Positions 37,781 through 47,473 of a DNA stretch of 64,000 nt are shown here, in pieces. Both the position numbers and the translations under genes were made by a program. The notes below the pieces were generated by a model. It saw only the letters and a program-made list of their open reading frames with translations. It ran no database searches and was not told the origin of the DNA. The stretch is from positions 1,426,001 through 1,490,000 of the forward strand of contig NZ_MVAD01000001.1 of NCBI RefSeq assembly GCF_002007115.1. The letters run 5' to 3'. Source of the stretch: Massilia sp. KIM (GTDB lineage Bacteria; Pseudomonadota; Gammaproteobacteria; Burkholderiales; Burkholderiaceae_D). The stretch's first letter is position 1. The number at the start of each line of letters is the position of its first letter.

Positions 37781-39343
37781 ATGCTGCCCAAGTCCCTGCT
37801 TTCCTTCCTGGCCGGCGCCCTGCTGGCCCTGCCCCTGTACGCCCAGGACCGCGCCATTAACGTGGACGCGCGCGCCATACAGGGCCCCTTGGGGTCCGTG
37901 CACAACCTGGTGATCGGCGCCGGCCGCGCCAACGAGGGCCTGCGCGCCGACTGGCAGCAGCAGCTCGCCGAGGTCAAGCGCGACGCGGGTTTCCGCTACA
38001 TCCGCTTCCACGGCCTGCTGAGCGACGACATGGGGGTCTACAAGGTCGACGCCCAGGGCAAGGAGCACTACAACTTCCAATACATCGACGCCCTCTACGA
38101 CTACCTGCTGGGCATCGGCGTCAAACCCTTCGTGGAACTGGGCTTCATGCCCACGGCGATGGCAAGCGGCACCAAGACCATCTTCTGGTGGCGCGGGAAC
38201 ATCACCCCGCCGCGCAGCTACGAGCGCTGGGAAGCCCTGGTCAAGGCGCTGCTCGAACACTGGACCCGGCGCTACGGCGCCGACGAGGTGGCGACTTGGT
38301 ATTTCGAGGTCTGGAACGAGCCCAACCTCGACCTGTTCTGGTCCGGCACCCAGGACGACTATTTCAAGCTGTACACCCACGCGGCGCGCGCGATCAAGAG
38401 CGTCGACCGGCGCTACCGGGTCGGTGGGCCGGCCACCGCCGGCGCGGCCTGGATCCCGGAGATGATCGCCTACGCGGACAAGAACAAGGTGCCGCTCGAC
38501 TTCGTCTCGACCCACTCGTATGGCGTCAACCAGGGCTTCCTGGACGAATACGGCACCCAGGGCACGGTGCTCAGCAAGGACGAATGGGCGGTCTCGGGCG
38601 ACGTGCTCAAGAACCGCAAGGAGATCGCCGCCTCCGCCATGCCCAGGCTGGACCTGCACTACACCGAGTGGAGCTCCTCCTACACACCATCCGATCCGAC
38701 CCACGACAGCTACCACCAGCCGGCCTATATCCTGACCAAGCTGAAGCAGGTAGGCAATGCGGCCCAGTCGATGTCCTACTGGGTGTTCACCGACATCTTC
38801 GAGGAAGCGGGGCCGCGCTTCCAGGCCTTCCACGGCGGCTTCGGGCTGATGAATACCCAGGGCATCAAGAAACCGGCCTACTTCGCCTACCAGTTCCTCA
38901 ACCAGCTCGGGCCGACGGAACTCAAGAACGCCGACCAGCGATCGTATGCGACGGTGGACGCCCGCGGCAACGTCCAGGTCCTGGCCTGGGACTATACGCA
39001 GACCCTGCCGGAGGGGATCAACAACCAGCAGTACTTCATCAAGGACCTGCCGGCGCGCGACAAGGGCAAGCTGCGGGTGCAGGTGGACGGGATCAAGCCG
39101 GGCGCCTACACCCTGAGCCTGTCCCAGGTGGGCTACCGGAAGAACGACGCCTTCACGGCTTACATCGACATGGGTTCGCCCAGCCAGCTCAGTCGCCAGC
39201 AGGTGGCGAGCCTGAAGTCGCTCGCCACCGGCAAGCCCCAGGAGCAGCGCAAGGAGCGCGTGGGGGCGGACGGCAGGTTCAGCCTCGCGCTGCCGCTGCG
39301 CGAGAACGACGTCTACCTGCTGCGCCTGACCCGTTCCAACTGA
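37781..39343 (+). CDS. Exported GH39 beta-xylosidase-like enzyme
   Basis: This 520-residue protein has a short signal peptide (residues 1-21, ending PLYAQ) and a GH39 (clan A) barrel. The acid/base is E180 in WNEPN, and the nucleophile is E296 in HYTEWSS. The early RDAGFRYIRFHGLLSDDMG block is typical of GH39 beta-xylosidases. The C-terminal beta-domain ends with LRENDVYLLRLTRSN. It would release xylose from xylo-oligosaccharides, feeding the xylose importer and Weimberg genes downstream in the window. It is convergent with the lactonase gene, only 3 bp apart. Confidence 0.92.
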   Translation: MLPKSLLSFLAGALLALPLYAQDRAINVDARAIQGPLGSVHNLVIGAGRANEGLRADWQQQLAEVKRDAGFRYIRFHGLLSDDMGVYKVDAQGKEHYNFQYIDALYDYLLGIGVKPFVELGFMPTAMASGTKTIFWWRGNITPPRSYERWEALVKALLEHWTRRYGADEVATWYFEVWNEPNLDLFWSGTQDDYFKLYTHAARAIKSVDRRYRVGGPATAGAAWIPEMIAYADKNKVPLDFVSTHSYGVNQGFLDEYGTQGTVLSKDEWAVSGDVLKNRKEIAASAMPRLDLHYTEWSSSYTPSDPTHDSYHQPAYILTKLKQVGNAAQSMSYWVFTDIFEEAGPRFQAFHGGFGLMNTQGIKKPAYFAYQFLNQLGPTELKNADQRSYATVDARGNVQVLAWDYTQTLPEGINNQQYFIKDLPARDKGKLRVQVDGIKPGAYTLSLSQVGYRKNDAFTAYIDMGSPSQLSRQQVASLKSLATGKPQEQRKERVGADGRFSLALPLRENDVYLLRLTRSN

Positions 39344-39346
39344 GGT

Positions 39347-40225
39347 TCACGCCCCGAACGGGGTCTCGGCCAGGCCGCGCACGCCGGGGCGCAGCAGCAG
39401 CACCGCGCCGGCGTCGCCGCCGGTGCCGGGGTCGATCGAGGTCACCAGCATGGTGTCCAGTTCCGGCCCGCCGAAGCTGCACATCGAGGGCTTGGCCATC
39501 GGCAGCGCGATCTCGCGATCGAGCCTGCCTTGCGGCGTGAAGCGCTGCAGCAGGCCGCCGTCGTTGGCGCAGGTCCAGTAGCAGCCCTCGGCGTCCACCG
39601 CGGCGCCGTCCGGCCTGCCGGCCTGGCCGCTCAGGTCGAGGAAGAGGCGCTGCCTGGACGGCGTGCCAGTGTCCACGTCATAGTCGAAGGCCCACACGGC
39701 GCGCCGCTGCGGATGCGAGTCCGACAGGTACATGGTGCGGCCGTCCGGCGACCAGGCCAGGCCGTTCTGGGTGATCAGGCCGCTGACGAAGGGACCGCGC
39801 AAGCCCTGCTCCCTGCTGTAGCAATACAGGCCACCGACCGCCCGGGCCGCGCCCATGTCCATGAACATGGTCCCGCTCCAGAAGCGTCCCTGGCGGTCGG
39901 TGCGGCCGTCGTTGAAGCGCATGCCCTCGCCCAGTTCTTCGCGCGGCGGGCGCGCCACGCGCTCGGCCTGCACGCTGCCGTCGTCGTTCAGGCCCAGGTG
40001 GAAGATGCCGGTTTCCAGGCCGGCGATCAGCCCACCCTGTGCCGCGGCGGCGATGCAGGCCACCATTTCCGGCGCCTTCCAGTTGCGCAGCTCCCGGCTC
40101 GCATGGTCCATGCGCCAGATGCGGCGCGCCGGAATGTCGACCCAGTACCAGGCCTGTTCCTGCGCGTGCCAGGTCGGGCTTTCGCCGGTGGCGCAGTGCA
40201 CGCCCTCGATGCGTTCGATGTCCAT
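39347..40225 (-). CDS. SMP-30/gluconolactonase-family sugar lactonase (uronate cluster)
   Basis: This 292-residue beta-propeller lactonase has the SMP-30 metal ligands: E in GESPTW near residue 14, N in RFNDGRTDRQGRFW, N in TQNGLAWSPDG and D in GRPDGAAVD. It ends the minus-strand uronate run, 8 bp after the transporter gene, with AAGGGG before the ATG. In this context it would open the aldarolactone produced by uronate dehydrogenase. Related enzymes act on L-arabino- or D-xylonolactone, so the substrate is inferred from position. Confidence 0.85.
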   Translation of the reverse strand: MDIERIEGVHCATGESPTWHAQEQAWYWVDIPARRIWRMDHASRELRNWKAPEMVACIAAAAQGGLIAGLETGIFHLGLNDDGSVQAERVARPPREELGEGMRFNDGRTDRQGRFWSGTMFMDMGAARAVGGLYCYSREQGLRGPFVSGLITQNGLAWSPDGRTMYLSDSHPQRRAVWAFDYDVDTGTPSRQRLFLDLSGQAGRPDGAAVDAEGCYWTCANDGGLLQRFTPQGRLDREIALPMAKPSMCSFGGPELDTMLVTSIDPGTGGDAGAVLLLRPGVRGLAETPFGA

Positions 40226-40233
40226 CGTTCCCC

Positions 40234-41628
40234 TTACAGGTCGGTGATCTCGCGGTGCGCGGGCACCAGCGCCTTCATGACGATCCAGGCGACCAGGTAG
40301 GCCAGCGCGCAGATCGAGAACATGATCATATACCCGGTCTGCAGCTCGCCCAGCGCGCCGTAGTGGTCGAACAGCCAGCCACCCAGCTTGGTGAGCAGCA
40401 CTCCGCCCAGGCCGCCCGCCATGCCGCCGATGCCGACCACCGAGCCCACCGCGTGTTTCGGGAACATGTCCGACACCGTGGTGAACAGGTTGGCCGACCA
40501 GGCCTGGTGGGCCGAGGCGCCGACGCCGATCAGGATCACCGGCACCCAGAAGCTCAGGTAGCCGAGCGGCTGCGCCAGCAGCACCACCAGCGGAAACAGC
40601 GCGATGGTGAGCATGGCCCGCATGCGGCCGTGGTAGATGTCGCTGCCACGGTTGATGAACCAGGTCGGCAGCCAGCCGCCGCCGATGCTGCCCACCATGG
40701 TCATGCTGTACAGGACGGCCAGGGGCACGATCATGTCGGTGGCCGAGATGCCGTACTGCGCGCTCATGTACTTGGGCAGCCAGAACAGGAAGAACCACCA
40801 TACGCCGTCGGTCATGAACTTGCCGAACACGAAGGACCAGGTCTGGCGGTAGCCCAGCAGCTTGAACCAGGAAGACTTGGGCGCGACAACCGCACCGGAC
40901 GCCGGCGCGGCCGCGATGGAGTCGCTGTTGATGTAGGCCAGTTCCGCCTTGCTCAGGCGCGGTTGGCGCTCCGGCGTGTCGTACAACCACATCCACGCGA
41001 TCATCCACACGAAGCCGATGGCGCCGATGCTGATGAATGCCGCCTGCCAGCCCCAGTAGGCGGCGATCACCGGCACCGTGAGCGGCGCCAGGATGGCGCC
41101 GACATTGGCGCCAGAGTTGAAGATGCCGGTGGCGAAGGAGCGCTCCTTCTTCGGGAAGTATTCGGCCGTGGCCTTGATCGCGGCCGGGAAGTTGCCCGCC
41201 TCGCCGATCGCCAGCACCGCACGCCCGACCATGAAGCCGATGATCGAGACCGGCACGGCGGCGAGACCCAGGGTGGTCAGGATGCCGTTGGCGGCTTCGC
41301 CGATGGAAATCGCGTAGGCATGCCCGATCGCGCCCAGCGACCAGACGACGATGGCCAGCACATAGGCGCGCTTGGTGCCCATGCGGTCGATCACGCGGCC
41401 CGCGAACAGCATCGAGATCGCGTAGACGAACTGGAAGGTCGCGGTGATGTTCGCGTAATCGGTGTTGGACCAGCCGAACTCCTTGCTGAGCATCGGCGCC
41501 AGCAGGCTGAGGACCTGGCGGTCCAGGTAGTTGATGGTGGTGGCAAAGAACAGCAGCGCGCAGATCGTCCAGCGATACCTGCCCACCACCGTTTGCTCCG
41601 GCACGAAGCCTATGACTTGCTGATTCAT
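40234..41628 (-). CDS. exuT: MFS transporter, ExuT-like hexuronate:H+ symporter
   Basis: This 464-residue protein has about 12 membrane segments and begins with YRWTICALLFFATTINYLDR, the signature of the anion:cation symporter group. FPKKERSFATGIFNSGANVG in the loop region is shared with ExuT/GudP transporters. Galacturonate or glucuronate, or possibly aldarates, would be the substrate, given its position between the dehydrogenase and lactonase genes. The ATG at 41628 was chosen over a longer frame lacking membrane character. Confidence 0.85.
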   Translation of the reverse strand: MNQQVIGFVPEQTVVGRYRWTICALLFFATTINYLDRQVLSLLAPMLSKEFGWSNTDYANITATFQFVYAISMLFAGRVIDRMGTKRAYVLAIVVWSLGAIGHAYAISIGEAANGILTTLGLAAVPVSIIGFMVGRAVLAIGEAGNFPAAIKATAEYFPKKERSFATGIFNSGANVGAILAPLTVPVIAAYWGWQAAFISIGAIGFVWMIAWMWLYDTPERQPRLSKAELAYINSDSIAAAPASGAVVAPKSSWFKLLGYRQTWSFVFGKFMTDGVWWFFLFWLPKYMSAQYGISATDMIVPLAVLYSMTMVGSIGGGWLPTWFINRGSDIYHGRMRAMLTIALFPLVVLLAQPLGYLSFWVPVILIGVGASAHQAWSANLFTTVSDMFPKHAVGSVVGIGGMAGGLGGVLLTKLGGWLFDHYGALGELQTGYMIMFSICALAYLVAWIVMKALVPAHREITDL

Positions 41629-41688
41629 GTGATCAGTTCTTTTCCGGTTGACGGCCGGTGTCTCCCCCGGCCGGTGCTGCACTCGAAT

Positions 41689-43269
41689 TTAACCTGCGGT
41701 CTGCATCTCCCCATTCACGATGCGCGAAAGGCCCAGGGGATTGTCGTCCCGCAGCGCCTCCGGAAGCAAGGCTGGCGGCAGGCCCTGGTAGCACACCGGC
41801 CGCAGGAAGCGGTCGATGGCGGTGGCGCCCACCGAGGTGCTGCGACTGTCGCTGGTCGCCGGGAAGGGCCCGCCGTGCACCATCGCATGGCACACCTCGA
41901 CGCCGGTCGGGAAGCCATTGAAGAGCACCCTGCCCGCCTTGCGTTCCAGGACCGGCAGCAGGCGCGCGGCCAGCCCGAGGTCCTCGTCGCGCGCATGCAC
42001 GGTCGCGGTGAGCTGGCCGTGCAGGTCTTCCGCAGCGGCCAGCATCTGCCCGGCGCTCTCGAAACGCACCACCAGTGCGCAGGGGCCGAACACCTCGTCC
42101 TGCAGGGCCGGATCGGCCAGGAAGCTGGCCGCGTCGCAGACGTAGAGCGCGGCCTGGGCGGCGCAGCCCGCGCCCTGCTCCAGGCCCCGGGCGACCAGTT
42201 GCAGCCCCGCGATGGCGCCGAATCGGGCGACGCCGCTCTGGTAGGCTTCGTGGATGCCGGCGGTGAGCATGGTGCCCGCGCCCTTGGCGCCGAGCGCCTG
42301 CCCGGCGGCGGCGAGAAAGGTGTCCAGCTCGGCGCCCTCGACGGCGAACACCAGGCCGGGATTGGTGCAGAACTGGCCCACGCCCAGGGTCAGCGACTCG
42401 ACGAAGCCCTGTGCCAGTGCCGCCCCGCCCTCGCGCAGCGCGGCCGGCAGCAGGAACACAGGATTCACGCTGCTCATCTCGGCATAGACCGGAATCGGCT
42501 CGGGGCGCGCGGCCGCGGCGCGCATCAGCGCCATGCCGCCCTGGCGCGAGCCGGTGAAGCCGACCGCCTTGATCGCCGGATGGGCGACCAGCTGCTGGCC
42601 GATGCTGCGGCCATCGCCGTAGAGCATGGAGAACACGCCCTCCGGCAGCTCGCAATCGATGGCGGCGCGCTGCATGGCGCGGCCCACCAGCTCCGAGGTG
42701 CCCGGGTGGGCGCCATGGGCCTTGACCACCACCGGACAGCCGGCCGCCAGCGCCGAGGCGGTGTCGCCGCCCGCCACCGAGAACGCCAGCGGAAAATTAC
42801 TGGCGCCGAAGACCGCCACCGGTCCGAGGCCGATCTTGCGCAGCCGCAGGTCGGGACGCGGCGGCGCGCGCTCCGGCAGCGCGCTGTCGAGGGTCGCGCC
42901 GAGGAAGTGGCCGTCGCGGACGACCTTGGCGAACAGGCGCAGCTGGTTCACCGTGCGCATGCGTTCGCCCTCCAGGCGCGCGGCGGGCAAGCCGGTTTCC
43001 TGCTGCGCGCGCTCGATCAGGGCCGGGCCCACGGCCAGGATCTGCTCCGCGATCGCTTCCAGGAAGCGCGCGCGCCGCTCGGGCGGCAGCGCGCGATAGG
43101 GGTCGAAGGCCTGGGCCGCGAGGGCGCAGGCCTGTTCCACGTCGGCGCTGGTCGCCTGGCCGAAGGCCGGACCGAAGGCGGCGCGCGTGGATGGGTTGTA
43201 AGCGTTCTGGTCGCCGCCGGCGCCGCGCACGGTGCGCCGGCCGATCACCATCAATCCCTGGATCTCCAT
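41689..43269 (-). CDS. Alpha-ketoglutaric semialdehyde dehydrogenase (uronate branch)
   Basis: This 526-residue aldehyde dehydrogenase oxidises 2,5-dioxopentanoate to 2-oxoglutarate, the last step after KdgD. The catalytic Cys is C301 in [10 protein letters not shown], the general base is in VYAEMSS, and the cofactor loop is [10 protein letters not shown] longer start at 43281 exists, but GGAG is well placed for the ATG at 43269. It follows kdgD by 15 bp. A close paralog of identical length, with the same Cys position, is encoded at 50610-52190. Confidence 0.92.
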   Translation of the reverse strand: MEIQGLMVIGRRTVRGAGGDQNAYNPSTRAAFGPAFGQATSADVEQACALAAQAFDPYRALPPERRARFLEAIAEQILAVGPALIERAQQETGLPAARLEGERMRTVNQLRLFAKVVRDGHFLGATLDSALPERAPPRPDLRLRKIGLGPVAVFGASNFPLAFSVAGGDTASALAAGCPVVVKAHGAHPGTSELVGRAMQRAAIDCELPEGVFSMLYGDGRSIGQQLVAHPAIKAVGFTGSRQGGMALMRAAAARPEPIPVYAEMSSVNPVFLLPAALREGGAALAQGFVESLTLGVGQFCTNPGLVFAVEGAELDTFLAAAGQALGAKGAGTMLTAGIHEAYQSGVARFGAIAGLQLVARGLEQGAGCAAQAALYVCDAASFLADPALQDEVFGPCALVVRFESAGQMLAAAEDLHGQLTATVHARDEDLGLAARLLPVLERKAGRVLFNGFPTGVEVCHAMVHGGPFPATSDSRSTSVGATAIDRFLRPVCYQGLPPALLPEALRDDNPLGLSRIVNGEMQTAG

Positions 43270-43284
43270 GAGGCTCTCCATGGA

Positions 43285-44196
43285 TCAGCGCAGGTTCTGC
43301 TTTTGGATCAGCTCGAGCAGCATCTGGTCTTCTTCCGGCGTCAGGTCGGTCAGCGGCGGACGCACCGGACCGGCGCCGTGGCCGACCAGGCGCGCGCCGG
43401 CCTTGATGATGCTGACCGCGTAGCCGGGCTTGCGGTTACGGATCTGCAGGTAAGGCAGGAAGAATTCGTCCAGCAGGCGGTTGGTGGTGGCGGTGTCGCC
43501 GGCGGCGGTGGCGTGATAGAAGTCCATCGCCAGTTGCGGCACGAAGTTGAACACGGCCGACGAGTAGACCGGCGTGCCCAGGGCCTTGTAGGCCCCGGCA
43601 TAGACTTCCGCGGTCGGGAGGCCGCCCAGGTAGCTGAAGCGGTCGCCCATCCTGCGCCAGATCGAGACCATCAGCTCGATGTCGCCGATGCCGTCCTTGA
43701 AGCCGATCAGGTTGGGGTTGCGGTCGGCCAGCTTGGCCAGCGAGTCCGGGGTCAGGCGGCACTGGGCGCGGTTGTAGACCACGACGCCGATGTCCACCGA
43801 GCGGCACACCGCTTCCACGTGGGCGATCAGGCCCTCCTGGCTGGCCTCGGTCAGGTAGTGCGGCAGCAGCAGCAGGCCCTGGGCGCCCTGGCGCTGGGCT
43901 TCCTGGGCGTGGGCGATGGCGTTGCGGGTCGGGCCGCCGCAGCCGGCCAGGATGGCGACCTTGCCGCGGCAGGTCTCGACCGCGGTGCGGATCACCTGCC
44001 CGTATTCTTCGCCGACCAGCGAGAAGTATTCGCCGGTGCCGCCGGCCGCGAACAGGGCGGTGGCGCCGTAGGGCGCCAGCCATTCGAGGCGGGCCGCGTA
44101 GCCGGCGGGGTCGAACTCCCCTTGCGCGTCGAAATCGGTGATCGGGAAGGACAAGAGGCCGTGGGAGAGGGTCTTTTGTAGGTCCAGCGGGTGCAT
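43285..44196 (-). CDS. kdgD: 5-dehydro-4-deoxyglucarate dehydratase KdgD
   Basis: This 303-residue member of the DHDPS/NAL aldolase superfamily has the Schiff-base lysine K167 in GFKDGIGD, the catalytic tyrosine Y141 in VVVYNRAQC and the GGTGEYFSL loop near residue 53. It converts 5-keto-4-deoxyglucarate to 2,5-dioxopentanoate with loss of CO2 and water. The next gene encodes the matching dehydrogenase. A strong palindrome lies upstream at 44240-44261, likely the operator of the adjacent GntR regulator. Confidence 0.93.
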   Translation of the reverse strand: MHPLDLQKTLSHGLLSFPITDFDAQGEFDPAGYAARLEWLAPYGATALFAAGGTGEYFSLVGEEYGQVIRTAVETCRGKVAILAGCGGPTRNAIAHAQEAQRQGAQGLLLLPHYLTEASQEGLIAHVEAVCRSVDIGVVVYNRAQCRLTPDSLAKLADRNPNLIGFKDGIGDIELMVSIWRRMGDRFSYLGGLPTAEVYAGAYKALGTPVYSSAVFNFVPQLAMDFYHATAAGDTATTNRLLDEFFLPYLQIRNRKPGYAVSIIKAGARLVGHGAGPVRPPLTDLTPEEDQMLLELIQKQNLR

Positions 44197-44239
44197 GCGA
44201 GGTCTCCAGTGTGGGATGTGTCAGGACATTGCGGGGATC

Positions 44240-44261
44240 AGTTGTATGTCATCGTACAACT
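44240..44261. promoter_or_regulatory. Palindromic operator before kdgD (GntR/FadR type)
   Basis: AGTTGTA and TACAACT are perfect 7-bp inverted arms around eight bases, starting 44 bp before the kdgD start. A similar site with TTGTATGATGTC lies before the regulator gene. It is most simply the binding site of the GntR regulator. Confidence 0.65.
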
Positions 44262-44297
44262 GAGCTGACCAGCTCGCAAGCAGAAATTACAGTTTTT

Positions 44298-45026
44298 TCA
44301 GTTGAGCATGGACTCCAGGCGGCGCTGGGCCTGCATCAGGCGTTCGCGGCTGTTGGAAAGATGGGTGCGCATCGCGGCGCGCGCGGCCTCGGCGTCCTGG
44401 CGCTCGATGGCGCGGAAGATGTCGTCGTGCTCGCGGCCTACCCGCTCGTTGAAGTCGGCCGGACGGTCCTGCTCCAGCTCGACCGTATTCAGGCGGGCGC
44501 GCGGGATGATCGCGTTGCCGAGCTGCTCGAGGATGTCGACGAAATAGCGGTTGCCGGTAGCCTGGGCGATCAACAGGTGGAAGCGCTTGTCCGCCTCCAC
44601 CGCCGGCCTGCCCTCGGCCATGGCGCGCTGCATCTCGGCCAGGGTCGCGCCCAGCTCCGCCACCTGCCCGCTGCTGCGGCGCGCAGCGGCCAGGCCCGCG
44701 GTCTCGGTCTCGACGCCGATCCGCAGCTCCAGGATCGCCAGCACGTCGCGCAGGGTCAGGATCTTCTCGGCCTCGAGCCCCAGCCCGGCTTGCGCCCGTT
44801 CGAGCACGAAGGTGCCGATGCCGTGCCGGGTCTGCACCATGCCGCCCGCCTGCAGGTGCGAGATCGCCTCCCTCACCACGGTGCGGCTGACCCCGTGCTG
44901 CGCCATCATGGCCGACTCTGTCGGCAGCTTGTCGCCGGGTTTCAGGTCACCCCGGCGGATGCTGTTGCTGATGGCTTCGACCACGCCCTGGGCGAGGTTG
45001 CGGTGCTTGCGCGGCGCTGGAATCAT
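44298..45026 (-). CDS. GntR/FadR-family (FCD) regulator of uronate catabolism
   Basis: This 242-residue regulator has an N-terminal winged HTH (IRRGDLKPGDKLPTESAMM, then VSRTVVREAISHL) and a helical FCD ligand-binding domain from about residue 85, with the metal/ligand histidines in RFHLLIAQATGN and the late MRTHL. It lies between udh and kdgD, and related palindromes precede it and kdgD. It is probably a repressor relieved by a pathway intermediate; the ligand is not readable. The ATG at 45026 replaces an upstream start. Confidence 0.88.
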   Translation of the reverse strand: MIPAPRKHRNLAQGVVEAISNSIRRGDLKPGDKLPTESAMMAQHGVSRTVVREAISHLQAGGMVQTRHGIGTFVLERAQAGLGLEAEKILTLRDVLAILELRIGVETETAGLAAARRSSGQVAELGATLAEMQRAMAEGRPAVEADKRFHLLIAQATGNRYFVDILEQLGNAIIPRARLNTVELEQDRPADFNERVGREHDDIFRAIERQDAEAARAAMRTHLSNSRERLMQAQRRLESMLN

Positions 45027-45069
45027 GGTTGCTCTGATGGGTGATGACGGTCCATTATAGAGCAAATCT

Positions 45070-45091
45070 AGTTGTATGATGTCTTATAAGA
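45070..45091. promoter_or_regulatory. Operator-like site before the GntR gene
   Basis: TTGTATGATGTCTTATAA (45072-45089) matches the kdgD palindrome in 14 of 18 positions when that site is read on the opposite strand. It lies about 45 bp before the regulator start and would allow autoregulation. Confidence 0.5.
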
Positions 45092-45122
45092 AGACGTCTT
45101 ACTGTCCCGATCGGGAGCAAGC

Positions 45123-45944
45123 TCAGTATTTCGGGCCGTCGAGCAGGAACTTGCCACCCTGGTAGATGGTCGTCACATCGTCCGGCGCAGGATATTCCGC
45201 GCTGTCCGGGAACAGGTGCGCGAACCTGGCCGAGCTGTCCTTCGGCTTGAAGCCCAGGTGCGCGGCCAGGCGGTTGTCCCACCACACGCTATCGTTATCG
45301 GACATGCCGTACACGATGGTGTGACCGACGCGCGGCGCGAACAGGGAGCAGCGCAGCAGTTCGGTCAGGTCGTCGTAGGACAGGAAGGTGCTCATCATGC
45401 GCTTGTTGGCCGGCTCGGGGAAGCTGGAGCCGATGCGGATGCACACCGTCTCGATGCCGAAGCGGTCGAAGTAATAGCGGGCCAGTTGCTCGCCGAAGAC
45501 CTTGGACAGGCCGTAATAGCCGTCCGGCCGGGTCGGCGAGTTCGCGTCCAGCACCTCGGTCACCCGGTGGTAGCCGATCGCGTGGTTGGAGCTGGCGAAC
45601 ACCACGCGCCGCGTGCCGGCCTTGTGCAGCGCCTCGTACAGGTTGACCATGCCCAGGATGTTGGCCTGCATGATAGGCTCGAACGGCTGCTCGGTCGAGA
45701 TGCCGCCGAAGTGCAGCACCGCGTCGACGCCCTCCAGCAGCGCGAGCACTGCCTGCTTGTCGGCAAGGTCGCACTGCACCAGTTCCTCACCCGGGCGCGC
45801 CTCGCCCAGGTCGGCGACGTCGGACAGGCGCAGCACCTCGGCCCAGGGCTTGATGCGCTCGCGCAGCACCTTGCCCAGGCCGCCCGCGGCGCCGGTCAGC
45901 AGGATGCGTTTGAAGGGCTTGCGCGGGCCGGCTTTCTCGGTCAT
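45123..45944 (-). CDS. udh: NAD-dependent uronate dehydrogenase
   Basis: This 273-residue extended-SDR enzyme oxidises galacturonate or glucuronate to the aldarolactone. It has the NAD motif TGAAGGLG at residues 17-24, the catalytic pair Y144 and K148 in YYGLSK, and the SSNHAIGYH active-site strand. GAGGAG precedes the ATG. It is followed by the GntR regulator gene. Length and motifs fit the Agrobacterium/Pseudomonas Udh family well. Confidence 0.92.
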   Translation of the reverse strand: MTEKAGPRKPFKRILLTGAAGGLGKVLRERIKPWAEVLRLSDVADLGEARPGEELVQCDLADKQAVLALLEGVDAVLHFGGISTEQPFEPIMQANILGMVNLYEALHKAGTRRVVFASSNHAIGYHRVTEVLDANSPTRPDGYYGLSKVFGEQLARYYFDRFGIETVCIRIGSSFPEPANKRMMSTFLSYDDLTELLRCSLFAPRVGHTIVYGMSDNDSVWWDNRLAAHLGFKPKDSSARFAHLFPDSAEYPAPDDVTTIYQGGKFLLDGPKY

Positions 45945-46193
45945 TCAACAACTCCTCTATCGTGTTCGGATCGGCGGCGCCGGATGGAGCAGGCGCCTGG
46001 CCGCGGCCATTGCAGCGCTGGCGGCGCGCCTCGGAAGGGCGTTTTTCAGTATGCCACAGGCGTTTGCGAGGTGGCTAGCCCGGCTTGCGGGGCCGGGCCG
46101 GGCAAATTAGAATGGCCCGCCATACCCAGGCGCCGGGCGACAGGCGCCGGCGAGGACGCGCGGCCGGCAGCCGTGAACAACAATGAGGCGAGC

Positions 46194-47396
46194 ATGAAAC
46201 CGATACTCCTTGCAGCACTGTTCGCGGCCGCCGCTCCGGCAGTCGCCGCCGAGCGCCTGGTCGTCACCGTCCAGCACGAGCTCGACATCGCGCGACCTTC
46301 CGAGACCATCGCCATTCCCTGGAGCGAAGTCAACGCCGCCCTGCCCCACGCCCTGATCCAGAAGATCGCCGTCAAGGATGCAAGCGGCCGGGTGCTGCCG
46401 CACCAGGTCACGAATATCGCGCCCCAGGCCAAGGACCCTCGGAATGTCGGCCTCGCTTACGGCGAACTGCTGTTCCAGCACAGTTTCAAGCCGGGCGAGA
46501 AACGCGCCAGCTTCACGGTCGAGAGAATCGAGGGCGTCGCGCCGCTGTTCCCCACCAGGACATTCGCGCGCCAGGTGCCGGAGCGCCTCGACGATTTCGC
46601 CTGGGAGAACGACAAGCTCGCGCACCGCACCTACGGTCCTTCGCTGGCGGCTCCGGCGCCCGCCGGCGTCGACAAGGAAGTGCTGGTGACCAGCGGCCTC
46701 GATCTGTGGTTCAAGCGGGTCGACTACCCCATCGTCGACCGCTGGTACAACAAGGGCCATGACCACTACCACAAGGACGAGGGCGAAGGCATGGACATGT
46801 ACAGCGTCGGCAAGTCGCGGGGCGCTGGCGGGGTCGGGGTCTGGGACGGCACGCGCCTCCATACCAGCGTGAACTATGCGGGCTGGAAGATCCTGGCCAA
46901 CGGCCCGGTGCGCACGGTGTTCGAGCTCTACTATGCCGCCTGGGACGCCGCCGGGCGTCCGGTCACCGAGACCAAGCGCTTCACCGTCGACGCCGGCCAG
47001 TACCTGGACCGCATCGACAGCACTTTCGGCGCACCCGGAGACGCACCCTTGACCATCGCCGCGGGCCTGAACAGGAATCCGGTCGACAAGAGCCAGCAGC
47101 CGAAGATCGCGGTCAAGCGCGAGGGCGCGGTGCTGCTGCAATGGATCGAGCAGGCCGGCAACGGCGCCTTCGGCACCGCGGTCGTGATGCCGGGCGCCGA
47201 GGGGTTCGCGCAGGACGAGCTGAACGAATTGATACTCGCCAGGGCCACGCCGGGCAAGCCGCTGCGCTACTACGCCGGCGGCGCCTGGAGCCGCGCCGGC
47301 GAGATCACCAGCCGGGCCGACTGGGAGCGCGTGGTCGCGGAGACCGCCGCACGCGCCGCCAACCCGGTGCGCGTCAGCCTGGAGCGCCGGCAGTAA
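46194..47396 (+). CDS. Exported DUF4861 protein
   Basis: This 400-residue protein has a signal peptide (residues 1-18, ending AVAAE) and matches the DUF4861 pattern. Signs are an early beta-rich part with RPSETIAIPWSEV, a DHYHKDEGEGMDMYSVGKS histidine/acid-rich block near residue 185, and later GWKILANGPVRTVFELYY. DUF4861 genes are usually found in polysaccharide utilisation loci, often for pectic or uronic acid-containing glycans. It is divergent from udh across 249 bp. A lyase or hydrolase activity would fit, but none is established here. Confidence 0.8.
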   Translation: MKPILLAALFAAAAPAVAAERLVVTVQHELDIARPSETIAIPWSEVNAALPHALIQKIAVKDASGRVLPHQVTNIAPQAKDPRNVGLAYGELLFQHSFKPGEKRASFTVERIEGVAPLFPTRTFARQVPERLDDFAWENDKLAHRTYGPSLAAPAPAGVDKEVLVTSGLDLWFKRVDYPIVDRWYNKGHDHYHKDEGEGMDMYSVGKSRGAGGVGVWDGTRLHTSVNYAGWKILANGPVRTVFELYYAAWDAAGRPVTETKRFTVDAGQYLDRIDSTFGAPGDAPLTIAAGLNRNPVDKSQQPKIAVKREGAVLLQWIEQAGNGAFGTAVVMPGAEGFAQDELNELILARATPGKPLRYYAGGAWSRAGEITSRADWERVVAETAARAANPVRVSLERRQ

Positions 47397-47473
47397 GGCC
47401 AGGCGCCGCCGGCCCGGTTACGGAGCCGATGCGGCGACGAAGGGACGGTATCGCTGCACTCAGCCCGTCAGGG

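Noticed and set aside
40039..44181. 1380-codon plus-strand frame opposite the uronate cluster
   Set aside because: Antisense to five recognisable genes, with no domain pattern of its own.
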